The notes: generated from the letters alone by a model not told the origin. DNA of 64,000 bases from an uncultured Pelagibacteraceae bacterium (GCA_902557235.1 CACDZR010000005.1:16613-80612); one strand, 5' to 3'. Shown: positions 30,021-42,572, numbered from the stretch's first letter. A program made the numbers and translations.

Positions 30021-30871
30021 TGTCTGATAAAAATTACTTATCAGTTTATGCTAAATCTTTTAATTGGGCAGGTTTTTTTTTACCCAAAAAAACATATAAA
30101 AAATGTTCTGCATTGTATGATTTTTGTAGAGTTGCTGACAATATTGCAGATGATGAAGAAAAATTAGAAGTTAAAGAAATTAAATTCAAACAATTCAAAA
30201 AAGATTTTGTTCAGAAAAATTTTGATAATCCAATTATTAAAAATATGTGGGATCTTATTGATGAATTTAAAATTTCAGTAAAAATTATCGAAGATTTATT
30301 AGATGGTATAAGTTCAGATATCAAAGATAAGGTAATATTAAATTCAAAAAAAGACCTTTTAGTTTATTCTTACAGAGTTGCTGGGACTGTTGGCTTAATG
30401 ATGGCAAAAATTTTAAAAGTTAATAAAATAAGCTCACTCAAGTCAGCTATTGATCTCGGTATTGCAATGCAACTTACAAATATATCAAGAGATGTAATTG
30501 AAGACTCAAAAATAAACAGATTTTATATAGATAAAAATTTCGAAGAAATTTCATCAACTATAAATCTAGCGGATACTTTTTATGAGAATTCCTTTTATTC
30601 TATAAAAGACATTCCAATAAGTTTTAGATTTTCAATTTTAGTCGCTAGAAGGATCTACCGAAAAATAGGCTATAATATTCTCAATAAAAAAACATTTGAA
30701 AACTATAAAAATTCTGGAAAAATTTACGTATCCAATATTGAAAAATGTGTTGAGACAATTTTTGCAATTTTTGATCTTATAAAGTTATCTTTAACCAGTA
30801 TTAAGGAAAATCAGATTAAACATGATCATTTTTTAATTAATGAGGAAATAAATTTAGATGAAAGAATTTGA
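30020..30871 (+). CDS. crtB: Phytoene synthase
   Basis: 283 aa; KSFNWAGFFLPKKTYKKCSALYDFCRVADNIADDEE, YSYRVAGTVGLMM, AMQLTNISRDVIED. Confidence 0.95.
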   Translation: MSDKNYLSVYAKSFNWAGFFLPKKTYKKCSALYDFCRVADNIADDEEKLEVKEIKFKQFKKDFVQKNFDNPIIKNMWDLIDEFKISVKIIEDLLDGISSDIKDKVILNSKKDLLVYSYRVAGTVGLMMAKILKVNKISSLKSAIDLGIAMQLTNISRDVIEDSKINRFYIDKNFEEISSTINLADTFYENSFYSIKDIPISFRFSILVARRIYRKIGYNILNKKTFENYKNSGKIYVSNIEKCVETIFAIFDLIKLSLTSIKENQIKHDHFLINEEINLDERI

Positions 30872-31925
30872 CTATGTCATTATTGGTGGAGGTTGTGCTG
30901 GTTTATCTTTAGCATATGAATTAGAAATTCATGGAAAGCTTAAAGATAAAACTTTGGCAATCATAGAACCGAGAGAAGAATACAAAAAAGATAAAACTTG
31001 GTCTTTTTGGAAAGTAACATCTCATAACTTTGATGATTGTGTAAAAAAAAAGTGGGAAAATTTTTCAATTAATATTCCAAATAAAACTAACTATTTACAA
31101 TGTAAAAATTCTCCATATCAAAGTATTGATAGTGGCTTATTCTATGAAAAAATTAATAACAAACTAAATGAAAACAAAAATATTTCCTTCTTCAAAGAAA
31201 TTAGTCAAATTAATATAAAAGATTCTTTTGTTTTTAATAGTGTACCATTTATTAAAAAAAATCATCGAAACCTTTGGCAACATTTCTGTGGGGTAGAAAT
31301 TGAGACTAAAAGTAATTTTTTTGATGATGAAATTTTTAATCTGATGGATTTTGATTGTGACCAGAGAGAAAGCGTACATTTTTTTTATACATTACCCTAC
31401 TCAAAAAATACTGCTTTAGTAGAAACAACTTGGTTATCTAAAATGAATGACAATTCTCAGAAGGATTATGACAAGCAAATAAAAGATTATATTGAAAATC
31501 ATTTAAATTTGAAAGATTACAAAATAATTTACAGAGAAGAGGGTGCAATACCATTATTTTATCCAATCGATAAGAATGAAAAAAATAAAATAAATATTGG
31601 TACTGCTGGTGGTATGACTAGATTAAGCACGGGTTATACTTTTTTAAATATTCAAGATCACAGTAAATATATTAGAGAGAATATTGAAAATATTTCTAGA
31701 GTTAAAAAATATAAAATAAGTGGCAAATATCAATTTTTAGATGAAATATTTTTGAGAGTTCTTGAAAAACATCCAGAAAAAATGTCTGATATATTCTTTA
31801 AAATGTTTAAGGCTTCACCAAAGACTGTTATAAAATTTTTATCTAATAAAAGCAATTTTTTCGAGGATTTGTCTATTATTTCAAGAATGCCTAAATTGAC
31901 ATTTATCAAAGCATTGTTTTATTAG
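30858..31925 (+). CDS. crtY: Lycopene beta-cyclase
   Basis: 355 aa; DYVIIGGGCAGLSLAYEL, DKTWSFWK, EGAIPLFYPID, GTAGGMTRLSTGYTFLNIQ. Confidence 0.94.
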   Translation: MKEFDYVIIGGGCAGLSLAYELEIHGKLKDKTLAIIEPREEYKKDKTWSFWKVTSHNFDDCVKKKWENFSINIPNKTNYLQCKNSPYQSIDSGLFYEKINNKLNENKNISFFKEISQINIKDSFVFNSVPFIKKNHRNLWQHFCGVEIETKSNFFDDEIFNLMDFDCDQRESVHFFYTLPYSKNTALVETTWLSKMNDNSQKDYDKQIKDYIENHLNLKDYKIIYREEGAIPLFYPIDKNEKNKINIGTAGGMTRLSTGYTFLNIQDHSKYIRENIENISRVKKYKISGKYQFLDEIFLRVLEKHPEKMSDIFFKMFKASPKTVIKFLSNKSNFFEDLSIISRMPKLTFIKALFY

Positions 31926-31947
31926 TAAATTAAAAAATAAATAATAA

Positions 31948-32871
31948 ATGAAAAAAATAAATTTCAATCATTCTTTCATTTTTTTTTTACTTTGTAATAT
32001 TTTTTCATTGATAGCTTTTAAGATTAATACTTTCACCATTTCACCATTTATTTGTTTGTTATTAATTTTAAGTATCGGTATATCTCATGGATCACTTGAC
32101 AATTTTAAAGGAAGAAAACTTTTTCAAATTTTAAAAATTGATAATTTTTCTATTTTTTACTTTGCATACATTTTAATAGCTCTAATAGTTATATTTTTAT
32201 GGATATTGATACCATATGTTTCTTTGATTATATTTTTAATGGTAGCTTCATATCATTTTGGAAAAGAAGACACTCAATTTTTAATAATTGAAAACTCTTA
32301 TTACAATCAATTTTTATTTTTCTTAAAAGGTTCTTTAATAGTTTTTGCACCAATGTATTTCCATTTTGATGAAACGATATCAATATTCAGATTGCTTTTA
32401 ATTGAAAATGAAACTTTCTATAAATTTTTAGATTTAATAGAATCTAACAGAGTATTGCTATATTGTGTTATTCTCTCAACTTTAGCTAACATTCTACTAT
32501 TTACAAAAAATTTTGAGCTAAAGAAATTCACAATATTTTTAGATTATTTTTCAATTCTAATAATAAACTATTATTTTTCACCGTTAGTAGCTTTTACAAT
32601 TTATTTTTGTTTTTTGCATTCTATAAGACACAGCATCTCATTAATGTCTGAATTAGATGAGAATAATCTTGGTAATGGATTTAAAATATTTATAAAAAAA
32701 GCTTTGCCTCTGACATTCATTACTGCTATTTTTTGTGTAATTGGACTTTATTTGCTAAATAATACTTACAATTTTGATAGTTCAATTCTTAAAATCATAT
32801 TTATAGGTTTGGCGTCTTTGACCTTTCCACATATATTGCTTGAGTATCTGATTGAAAAAAATGAAAAATAA
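31948..32871 (+). CDS. blh: Brp/Blh-family beta-carotene 15,15'-dioxygenase (retinal formation)
   Basis: 307 aa polytopic; GISHGSLDNFKGRKLFQ, ASYHFGKEDTQF, FCFLHSIRHSISLMSEL, TFPHILLEYL conserved His clusters. Confidence 0.9.
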   Translation: MKKINFNHSFIFFLLCNIFSLIAFKINTFTISPFICLLLILSIGISHGSLDNFKGRKLFQILKIDNFSIFYFAYILIALIVIFLWILIPYVSLIIFLMVASYHFGKEDTQFLIIENSYYNQFLFFLKGSLIVFAPMYFHFDETISIFRLLLIENETFYKFLDLIESNRVLLYCVILSTLANILLFTKNFELKKFTIFLDYFSILIINYYFSPLVAFTIYFCFLHSIRHSISLMSELDENNLGNGFKIFIKKALPLTFITAIFCVIGLYLLNNTYNFDSSILKIIFIGLASLTFPHILLEYLIEKNEK

Positions 32872-33805
32872 ACCCTTAAAGATATTGCTTTCTGCACCCA
32901 GAGGCTTTTGCGCAGGTGTTGAAAGAGCTATAGAAATTGTAGAAAAATCAATTAAAAAATATGGCGCTCCAGTTTATGTTCGTCATGAAATTGTTCATAA
33001 TAAATATGTAGTTGATGATTTAAAAAACAAAGGTGCAATCTTTGTTGAGGAACTCGAAGAAATAGCAGATAGATCAAGACCAGTTATTTTTTCAGCTCAT
33101 GGTGTCCCCAAAAAAATACCTGAGGATGCTAAAAACTATAATATGACTTATATAGATGCTACGTGTCCATTAGTATCTAAGGTACATAGAGAAGCTGAAA
33201 ATTTACATAAAGCTGGCTATCATTTGATTTTGATAGGACATGAAAATCACCCTGAAGTAATTGGCACTATGGGCCAGTTGCCTAAAGGCTCAATCGATCT
33301 TGTTCAAAATGAAGATGAGGCAAAAAAATATAAACCTCAAAGTAACAAAAAAATTTCATATGTAACTCAAACGACGTTATCAGTAGACGATACAAAAGAT
33401 ATAATTCAGATATTAAGAGATAGATTTCCTAATATAAAAGAACCACTGAAAGAAGATATTTGTTACGCTACAACAAATAGACAAATGGCTGTCAAAAATA
33501 TTGCAAAAAAATGTGATTTATTCTTTGTGATTGGCAGTAGAAATTCATCTAATTCAGTTAGATTAGTTGAAGTTGCAAAAAAATCCGGCTGTCCAAATTC
33601 ACAATTAATTCATTCTAAAAGTGAAATACCATTCGATTTAATTCAAAATTCAAATACAATTGGTATTTCCTCTGGGGCCTCAGCACCTGAAATTTTAGTA
33701 AATAATTTTATAAATGAGCTAAAAAATAAATTTACAGTCAGTATAGATGAAGTAGAAATAATTAAGGAAAACGTTGTTTTTAAAGCACCGAAAAAATTAA
33801 ACTAA
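32861..33805 (+). CDS. ispH: 4-hydroxy-3-methylbut-2-enyl diphosphate reductase
   Basis: SAPRGFCAGVERAIEIVE, YVRHEIVHNKYVV, FSAHGVP, DATCPLVSKVH, ICYATTNRQ, ISSGASAPE. Confidence 0.96.
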   Translation: MKNKPLKILLSAPRGFCAGVERAIEIVEKSIKKYGAPVYVRHEIVHNKYVVDDLKNKGAIFVEELEEIADRSRPVIFSAHGVPKKIPEDAKNYNMTYIDATCPLVSKVHREAENLHKAGYHLILIGHENHPEVIGTMGQLPKGSIDLVQNEDEAKKYKPQSNKKISYVTQTTLSVDDTKDIIQILRDRFPNIKEPLKEDICYATTNRQMAVKNIAKKCDLFFVIGSRNSSNSVRLVEVAKKSGCPNSQLIHSKSEIPFDLIQNSNTIGISSGASAPEILVNNFINELKNKFTVSIDEVEIIKENVVFKAPKKLN

Positions 33806-33806
33806 A

Positions 33807-34772
33807 ATGGCTGTTTATACGAAAATAAGTAAAAAAGATATTTCTTATATTAATAGAAAATTTGATATAGAAAAAATTTTAGAATTTAAAGGTATAAAAC
33901 AAGGAATTGAAAATACAAACTATTTACTAAAATCAAAGAATAAAAAATTTATACTGACAATTTTTGAAAAAAGAGTCGCTAAAAAAGAATTGCCTTTTTT
34001 TATGAATTTGATGGATAAATTAAACAAATCAAAAATAAATTGCCCAAAACCACAAACAAAAAAAGATGGTGGGTATTTAATTAATTTAAAAAATAAAGCA
34101 GCATGTATAGTTTCATTTCTTAAAGGAAAAGATAAAAAATCACTTAATTTTAAGAACTGTTATGACATTGGTAAAATGATTGCTGAAATGCACCAATCTA
34201 CAAAAAAAATTAATCTTACTAGAAAAAACTCTATGGGCGTCAGAAGTCTAAATCCATTGCTGAAAAGTATAAGATTTAAGTCAAAAAAATTTACTAATGT
34301 AGAAAAATTTTTAAAAAATAATTTTAAAGATATAAAAACAAAATGGCCTAAAAATTTACCAAGTGGAGTGATCCATGGAGATTTATTTATCGACAATATC
34401 TTTTTTAAAAATAACAGATTATCAGGAATAATTGATTTTTATTTCGCAGCTAATGACTATTTTATGTATGAAATTGCGATTTGTATTAATGCACTATGTT
34501 TTGATAAAAAAGGATCTAAGTTCGTAATGAATAAAAATAAAGTCAAAAATTTAATAAAGGGTTACGAAAAAATTAGAAAAATCTCAGATAAAGAAAAAAA
34601 ATCATTAAATATTTTGTGTCGGGGTGCTGCAATTAGATATTTTATGACTAGACTTTATGACTATTCAAACACTCCAAAGACAGCATTAATTAAAATAAAA
34701 GATCCAAGAGAATATTATCAAAAGCTTGTAATACATAATAATTTAAGAACATATAAAGATTATTTGAATTAA
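33807..34772 (+). CDS. thrB: Homoserine kinase (type II, ThrB/APH-like fold)
   Basis: 321 aa; GIENTNYLLKSKNKKFILTIFEKRV, GVIHGDLFIDNIFFKNNRLSGIIDFYFA. Confidence 0.93.
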   Translation: MAVYTKISKKDISYINRKFDIEKILEFKGIKQGIENTNYLLKSKNKKFILTIFEKRVAKKELPFFMNLMDKLNKSKINCPKPQTKKDGGYLINLKNKAACIVSFLKGKDKKSLNFKNCYDIGKMIAEMHQSTKKINLTRKNSMGVRSLNPLLKSIRFKSKKFTNVEKFLKNNFKDIKTKWPKNLPSGVIHGDLFIDNIFFKNNRLSGIIDFYFAANDYFMYEIAICINALCFDKKGSKFVMNKNKVKNLIKGYEKIRKISDKEKKSLNILCRGAAIRYFMTRLYDYSNTPKTALIKIKDPREYYQKLVIHNNLRTYKDYLN

Positions 34773-35194
34773 TGATTAAAATATACACCGATGGTTCATG
34801 TATTGGCAATCCAGGTCAAGGTGGCTGGGCAGCCATAATATTAGATGATGAAAAAAAAATTGAAATTAAAGGGAGTAAAAAGAATACTACAAATAATCAG
34901 ATGGAATTATTAGCGCCTATAGAAGCTCTTAAAAAGCTTCCAAAAGGAAGCAAAGTTCAAATTTTTACAGACTCTAAATACGTAAAATCTGGAATAACAG
35001 AATGGATATATAATTGGAAAAAAAATGGATGGAAAACTGCAAACAAAAAAGAAGTGAGTAACAAAGATCTTTGGACAGAATTAGATCTCCTTAATAATGA
35101 ATTTGAAATAAGTTGGAATTGGGTAAAAGCCCATTCAACTGATGAATTAAATAATGAAGTAGATTTACTTGCAAGATCAGCCGCTAATAATTAA
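34772..35194 (+). CDS. rnhA: Ribonuclease HI
   Basis: 140 aa; IYTDGSCIGNPGQGGWAAII, NNQMELLAPIEAL, TDSKYVKSGITEWI, WVKAHS. Confidence 0.96.
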   Translation: MIKIYTDGSCIGNPGQGGWAAIILDDEKKIEIKGSKKNTTNNQMELLAPIEALKKLPKGSKVQIFTDSKYVKSGITEWIYNWKKNGWKTANKKEVSNKDLWTELDLLNNEFEISWNWVKAHSTDELNNEVDLLARSAANN

Positions 35195-35219
35195 AGCTCA
35201 CGCTCGGAAAACGCATTGC

Positions 35220-35708
35220 TTAAAGTAAATTATTTAATAAATTTTCTGCAGAGGTTAAACCACACTCTTTAGTTTCTTTTTCTTCATGAATATTAGCAAC
35301 TGTGAAATTTTCAATTACCATTAAATAACGATTTGATCTAATTCCCATTCCTTTTGCATTTCGATCAACTTCTGCACCAATTGCTTTTGTAAACGACAAA
35401 TAAGGATCAGATAACATTTTTATTTTATCTCCTGTGTTATTTAACTCCCCCCAACCATTCATTACATAAGGATCATTTACTGATAAACAAAATATATTTT
35501 CTATTCCTTTTGCTTTGATTTTATCTGCATTTGCTACAAAACCTGGTAGGTGAAGTTTTGAGCAAGTTGATGTAAAAGCCCCGGGCAAACCAAACAAAAC
35601 AGTTTTACCATTTCCAATAATTTCTCTTAATTTATTTTTTTGAGGTTCTCCGTCAATAAGTTGAAAAATCTCTGTGTCTGGTAGTTGGTCTTTTATTTTA
35701 ATTTTCAT
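35220..35708 (-). CDS. Peroxiredoxin (Prx5-like)
   Basis: 162 aa; LFGLPGAFTSTCSKLHLPGFV, CLSVNDPYVMNGWG, RSNRYLMVIENFTV. Confidence 0.93.
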   Translation of the reverse strand: MKIKIKDQLPDTEIFQLIDGEPQKNKLREIIGNGKTVLFGLPGAFTSTCSKLHLPGFVANADKIKAKGIENIFCLSVNDPYVMNGWGELNNTGDKIKMLSDPYLSFTKAIGAEVDRNAKGMGIRSNRYLMVIENFTVANIHEEKETKECGLTSAENLLNNLL

Positions 35709-37078
35709 ATCGAATTCATTACATATTTTTTAACTTTTTCAATATTATTTGACAGAAGTTCAAATTTTTCTTTTCTGTCATTAACATATCTAAGACTTTC
35801 AGGTAAATTTTCAGTTTTTGAAATTGCATCCTCTATTGCTTTTGGAAATTTACACGGGTGTGCAGTTGATAATACAACACAATTTTTTTCCAATCCTAAT
35901 TTCCTTACAGCACCAATACCCACTGCGGTATGTGGGTCAACTACCATCTGGTGTTCATCGTTAATGGTTTTTATCATTTTAATAGTTTCATTTTCATCAA
36001 GCATTTCAGATACAAAATTTTTTTTAATTTTATCTAGATCACTTTTATCAATTTTATAAGTGTTATTTTTTATTTGAGCCATAACATTTTTTGTAACTTC
36101 TGAGTTACAATCTTTTACATCGTATAAAAGTCTTTCGAAATTACTTGCTATTTGTATATCCATACTTGGAGTATTTGTTTCCTCAACTTTCTTTTGACTA
36201 TAATCACCACCAGATATAGCTCTGTGCAGTATGTCATTTTTATTTGTAGCTACAATTAGTTTATCAATTGGAAGACCTAGTTTTTTTGCCAAGTAGCCAG
36301 CGTAAATATCACCAAAGTTTCCTGTTGGAACAGAAAAAGATAAAGGCTGACCATTTCCAACTTTAAAGTAAGCGTAAAAATAATATACAGATTGAGCAAT
36401 AATTCTTGCCCAATTAATTGAATTTACACCTGACATATTAATCGATTTTGAAAATTTTTCATCACTGAACATTGCTTTTACTAAATTTTGACAATCATCA
36501 AAGTTACCCTCTACAGCAATATTAAATACGTTACTCTCTTCATGTATTGTCATTAACCTTCTTTGTACCGGCGAAATTTTATTATTTGGGTGCAATACAA
36601 AAACATTTAAATTACTTTTTCCTTTTAAAGCATCTATTGCAGCTGCACCGGTATCACCAGAAGTAGCTACTATTATGTTAATTTTTTTTTGATCTCGACT
36701 TAAATGATATTGATAAAAATTACCTATTAATTGCATAGCAATATCTTTGAAAGCAAGTGTAGGACCATGAAATAGTTCTAAAACTTTCAAATTTCCTAAA
36801 TGAGAGATTTTTACAACATCATTAGATCTAAAATTAGAGTACGATTTTGAAATTAAAGAAATTAAGTCATCTTTAGACATGAAATCTCCGATAAATGGAT
36901 AAATAATTTCAGCAGCTAAATCATTGTAACCAAGATTTTTGAGGTTATCTAATTCCTCTTTTTGAAATTGTTTAATTGATTTAGGAACAAAAAGTCCTCC
37001 ATCGTCTGCCAAACCTTTGAGGAAAACATCTTTAAAAGTAAAGTTTTTTTGATTATTTCTTGTACTAATGTAATTCAT
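35705..37078 (-). CDS. thrC: Threonine synthase
   Basis: 457 aa; FHGPTLAFKDIAMQLIG, VATSGDTGAAAIDAL, VPTGNFGDIYAGY, LSTAHPCKFPKAI. Confidence 0.96.
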   Translation of the reverse strand: MNYISTRNNQKNFTFKDVFLKGLADDGGLFVPKSIKQFQKEELDNLKNLGYNDLAAEIIYPFIGDFMSKDDLISLISKSYSNFRSNDVVKISHLGNLKVLELFHGPTLAFKDIAMQLIGNFYQYHLSRDQKKINIIVATSGDTGAAAIDALKGKSNLNVFVLHPNNKISPVQRRLMTIHEESNVFNIAVEGNFDDCQNLVKAMFSDEKFSKSINMSGVNSINWARIIAQSVYYFYAYFKVGNGQPLSFSVPTGNFGDIYAGYLAKKLGLPIDKLIVATNKNDILHRAISGGDYSQKKVEETNTPSMDIQIASNFERLLYDVKDCNSEVTKNVMAQIKNNTYKIDKSDLDKIKKNFVSEMLDENETIKMIKTINDEHQMVVDPHTAVGIGAVRKLGLEKNCVVLSTAHPCKFPKAIEDAISKTENLPESLRYVNDRKEKFELLSNNIEKVKKYVMNSI

Positions 37079-37732
37079 TTAATAATTTTTTTTTCTAAAA
37101 TACAAATATAGCAAAAGAATTGAAAGCGCTAATGAAAACCAAGTAATCGCATATTTTTGATGATTATTAGAAATATTTGCAGTAATTTTTTTTGGTTTAG
37201 GGAATTGATAATTTCCATCTAAATAAATAATATATTTTGAAAAGTTTTTGCCTGTAAATTTAAAAATATCTTCTCTGTTTAAACTAAACCAGTAATTTTC
37301 TTCTAAATCATTATCAGGCTTAAAGATGTTCTTTTTGCCTTGTAGTTTTAATGTTCCAATAATATTTTTTTGATCAAATACATTTATTTCTTGAGTGCCC
37401 TTCTTTTCAAATGGTATCCAGCCTCTATTTATTAAATAATTTTCATCCCCAATGATAATTGGATTTATTACTTCAAATCCAGGAGTGCCAGATTCATTTA
37501 AATTGTATAAATAAATTTGTTTATCAAAATCTATTGACCCTGAAGTTTTGATTTTAAGAAAATTTTCTTTGTTTGATTGAGCTAATTCAACTGGAGGATT
37601 TTTTAATGAATTTTCAATCTCTAAAATCAAATTATTCTTCCAATTTAGACGAATAATTTGCCATGTACCTAATCCAATAAAAACAAGAATAAAGAAAATT
37701 ATAAAGACGGAAAATAAAAACTTATGTTTCAA
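37079..37732 (-). CDS. SURF1-family cytochrome oxidase biogenesis protein
   Basis: 217 aa; GLGTWQIIRLNWKNNLI, LINRGWIPFEKKG, NNHQKYAITWFSLA. Confidence 0.9.
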   Translation of the reverse strand: MKHKFLFSVFIIFFILVFIGLGTWQIIRLNWKNNLILEIENSLKNPPVELAQSNKENFLKIKTSGSIDFDKQIYLYNLNESGTPGFEVINPIIIGDENYLINRGWIPFEKKGTQEINVFDQKNIIGTLKLQGKKNIFKPDNDLEENYWFSLNREDIFKFTGKNFSKYIIYLDGNYQFPKPKKITANISNNHQKYAITWFSLALSILLLYLYFRKKNY

Positions 37733-37740
37733 GGATCAAA

Positions 37741-38529
37741 TTAACTTCCCCAAATATATATTGCAGCAAACAAAAATAACCAAACAACGTCAACAAAATG
37801 CCAATACCATGCAGCTGCTTCAAAACCAAAATGATGGTCTTTAGTAAAATGACCCAATTTTCCTCTCCATAAACATACTGCTAAAAAAATTGTTCCAACT
37901 ATAACATGAAAACCGTGAAAACCTGTTGCCATGTAAAAAACAGAACCATAAATATGATCTGAAAAGGCAAATGTAGCATGATGATATTCATATGCTTGAA
38001 GTGCCGTAAAAAATGCTCCAAGAATTACTGTTAGCACCAATCCTTGTATAAAACCTTTTCTATCGCCTTCTAATAATGAATGGTGAGACCAAGTAACTGT
38101 TGTACCTGATAACAGTAAAACTAATGTATTAATTAAAGGTATATCCCAAGGATCAAAAGTCACAATATCTTTAGGTGGCCACACATTTCCTACAAAATCA
38201 TTTGGAAAAAGACTTACGTCAAAGTATGCCCAAAACCACGCAACGAAAAACATCACCTCAGATGCAATAAATAAAGTCATTCCATAACGATGGTGAATTT
38301 GGACTACCGGTGTATGATGACCTTGATGTTCTGCTTCAATCACTACATCTCTGAACCACATATATGCACCATAAATTAGAAGAGCTAATCCAAGATACAT
38401 TCCCCATGAAACATCTGAATGCATATAATACACAGCACCTATAGCTAATACTAAACAAGAAAACGAGACGTAAATAGGCCAAGGACTTGGGTCTACTAAA
38501 TGATAATCATGTTTTTTTTCAGCTGACAT
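37741..38529 (-). CDS. ctaE: Cytochrome c oxidase subunit III
   Basis: 262 aa; KKHDYHLVDPSPWPIY, ASEVMFFVAWFWAYFD, ATGFHGFHVIVGTIFL, AAWYWHFVDVVWLFLF. Confidence 0.97.
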   Translation of the reverse strand: MSAEKKHDYHLVDPSPWPIYVSFSCLVLAIGAVYYMHSDVSWGMYLGLALLIYGAYMWFRDVVIEAEHQGHHTPVVQIHHRYGMTLFIASEVMFFVAWFWAYFDVSLFPNDFVGNVWPPKDIVTFDPWDIPLINTLVLLLSGTTVTWSHHSLLEGDRKGFIQGLVLTVILGAFFTALQAYEYHHATFAFSDHIYGSVFYMATGFHGFHVIVGTIFLAVCLWRGKLGHFTKDHHFGFEAAAWYWHFVDVVWLFLFAAIYIWGS

Positions 38530-38538
38530 TTTTTTGGA

Positions 38539-39072
38539 TTATGATTGTTTATAATAATCTGTCGAGAAAAAAGTATACGACATAGTTACATCTTCTAAGT
38601 TCTTAACGCTTGGATCATTGACCATTTCGGGGTCTAGGTAAAAAGTCATTACGTAAGTTGCTTTTTCTCCTGCTTTTAATTCTTGTTTTTCAAAACAAAA
38701 ACAGCCTAGTTTACTGTAATATTTGCCAAAACTTGCTGGGGATACATTAAAACTTGCTACTCCAGCAGTTGGTTCGCCACTATAATTTTCAACCTCAAAC
38801 TCTATTTTATTAACTTGACCAACTTTCACATCAATAACATTAGATTTCGCTTTAAATTCCCAAGGTAAATTATTTACATTGGTATCAAATCTAACACTCA
38901 CAACTTTATTAAGAACTACTTTAGGAGCGTTATTTGATATTTGAGTAGTGCCTCCAAAACCTGTTACTCTACAAAATAGATCGTATAAAGGTACTGCAGC
39001 ATATGATAAACCCAACATGAATACAAATATTCCTATAAGGACTAATGGTGTAAGACTCTTTTTTTTTATCAT
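38539..39072 (-). CDS. ctaG: Cytochrome c oxidase assembly protein CtaG/Cox11
   Basis: 177 aa; AAVPLYDLFCRVTGFGGTTQ, FSPAxFGKYYxKLGCFCFEKQ-like segment, MTFYLDPEM. Confidence 0.95.
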   Translation of the reverse strand: MIKKKSLTPLVLIGIFVFMLGLSYAAVPLYDLFCRVTGFGGTTQISNNAPKVVLNKVVSVRFDTNVNNLPWEFKAKSNVIDVKVGQVNKIEFEVENYSGEPTAGVASFNVSPASFGKYYSKLGCFCFEKQELKAGEKATYVMTFYLDPEMVNDPSVKNLEDVTMSYTFFSTDYYKQS

Positions 39073-39194
39073 ATTGCTCTATCAAAAACCCCAGTATTAT
39101 ATAATGTAAATAAGAACAAAAAAATCATGAAAGCAATAATTGCTAATGCGGTCTTGATATTTTTTTTCTTTGTTTTTTTATCTGGTATAATCAT
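39069..39194 (-). CDS. Unlisted 41-aa single-TM small protein between ctaB and ctaG (CoxF-like position)
   Basis: Manual translation MIIPDKKTKKKNIKTALAIIAFMIFLFLFTLYNTGVFDRAI; ATGA overlap with ctaB stop and with ctaG start; absent from the ORF track. Confidence 0.75.
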   Translation of the reverse strand: MIIPDKKTKKKNIKTALAIIAFMIFLFLFTLYNTGVFDRAI

Positions 39195-40105
39195 AAAATC
39201 TTATCTATCAAAAAAAGTACAAAAACCAAAAACAAATATAAGATAGAATAGCCAAATATTGATTTAGCTTTTTTTGCACTAAATTTATTTTTTTTAAATC
39301 TGTAAAGATCAAAACATAAATAATTATAATAAATAGTTAATAATAATGATGGAATTAAAAAAACAAGTCCAACAAAGTTAATTACATATGGAAAAATTAC
39401 CACTGGAAGCATTAACAAAGAATAAACAAAAATATTTGCTTTTGTAGTTTCTATCCCGTTTGTTAAAGGGAGCATAGGGATATTTGCTTTCCTATAGTCA
39501 TCTGATTTATATAAACTTAACGCCCAAAAATGTGAGGGTGTCCAAAAGAAAATAATTAAAAAAAATACAAAAGGTTCAAGAGATAATGATCCTGTAGCAA
39601 TGGTCCAACCAATTACTGGAGGAAGAGCTCCTGCTGCTCCACCGATCACAATGTTTTGGGAGGTTCTTTTTTTTAACCAAATTGTATAAATTAAAACGTA
39701 AAATATAATTGTAAAAAGCAATATGCCTGCAGATATTCTATTTGTAAAATAATCTAGTGCAACTACTGAAATAACCGATAAAGTTATTCCAAATATAAGT
39801 GCCTGATTTTTATTCACTTTACCTGTTGGTATTGGTCTTAAGCAAGTTCTACTCATCAAAGCATCAAGATCAGACTCGTACCACATATTCAATGCCCCTG
39901 CTGCTCCCGCACCCATTGAAACTAATAATATTCCAATTATTGCATCTTGAGTTGAAACTATAGTTGGTGCAGTCAATAATCCTACCGCACAAGTAAATAT
40001 CACAAGCGACATTACTCTTGGTTTCATCAATTTAAATAATTCAGAAAAATTCAGTAAGTCTTCCTGAGATAGATTGTCTTTTTTTAATTTTGAACTACTC
40101 ATCAA
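39191..40105 (-). CDS. ctaB: Protoheme IX farnesyltransferase
   Basis: 304 aa; LMKPRVMSLVIFTCAVGL, NMWYESDLDALMSRTCLRPIPTGKV, GGAAGALPPVIGW, FWTPSHFWALSLY. Confidence 0.96.
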   Translation of the reverse strand: MMSSSKLKKDNLSQEDLLNFSELFKLMKPRVMSLVIFTCAVGLLTAPTIVSTQDAIIGILLVSMGAGAAGALNMWYESDLDALMSRTCLRPIPTGKVNKNQALIFGITLSVISVVALDYFTNRISAGILLFTIIFYVLIYTIWLKKRTSQNIVIGGAAGALPPVIGWTIATGSLSLEPFVFFLIIFFWTPSHFWALSLYKSDDYRKANIPMLPLTNGIETTKANIFVYSLLMLPVVIFPYVINFVGLVFLIPSLLLTIYYNYLCFDLYRFKKNKFSAKKAKSIFGYSILYLFLVFVLFLIDKIL

Positions 40106-40122
40106 TTTTAAAGCTTTTATTT

Positions 40123-42572
<2,450 letters not shown>

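Noticed and set aside
35195-35219. Short GC-richer gap AGCTCACGCTCGGAAAACGCATTGC between rnhA and the peroxiredoxin gene
   Set aside because: Too short to support a motif; no hairpin plus T-tract convincingly identified.
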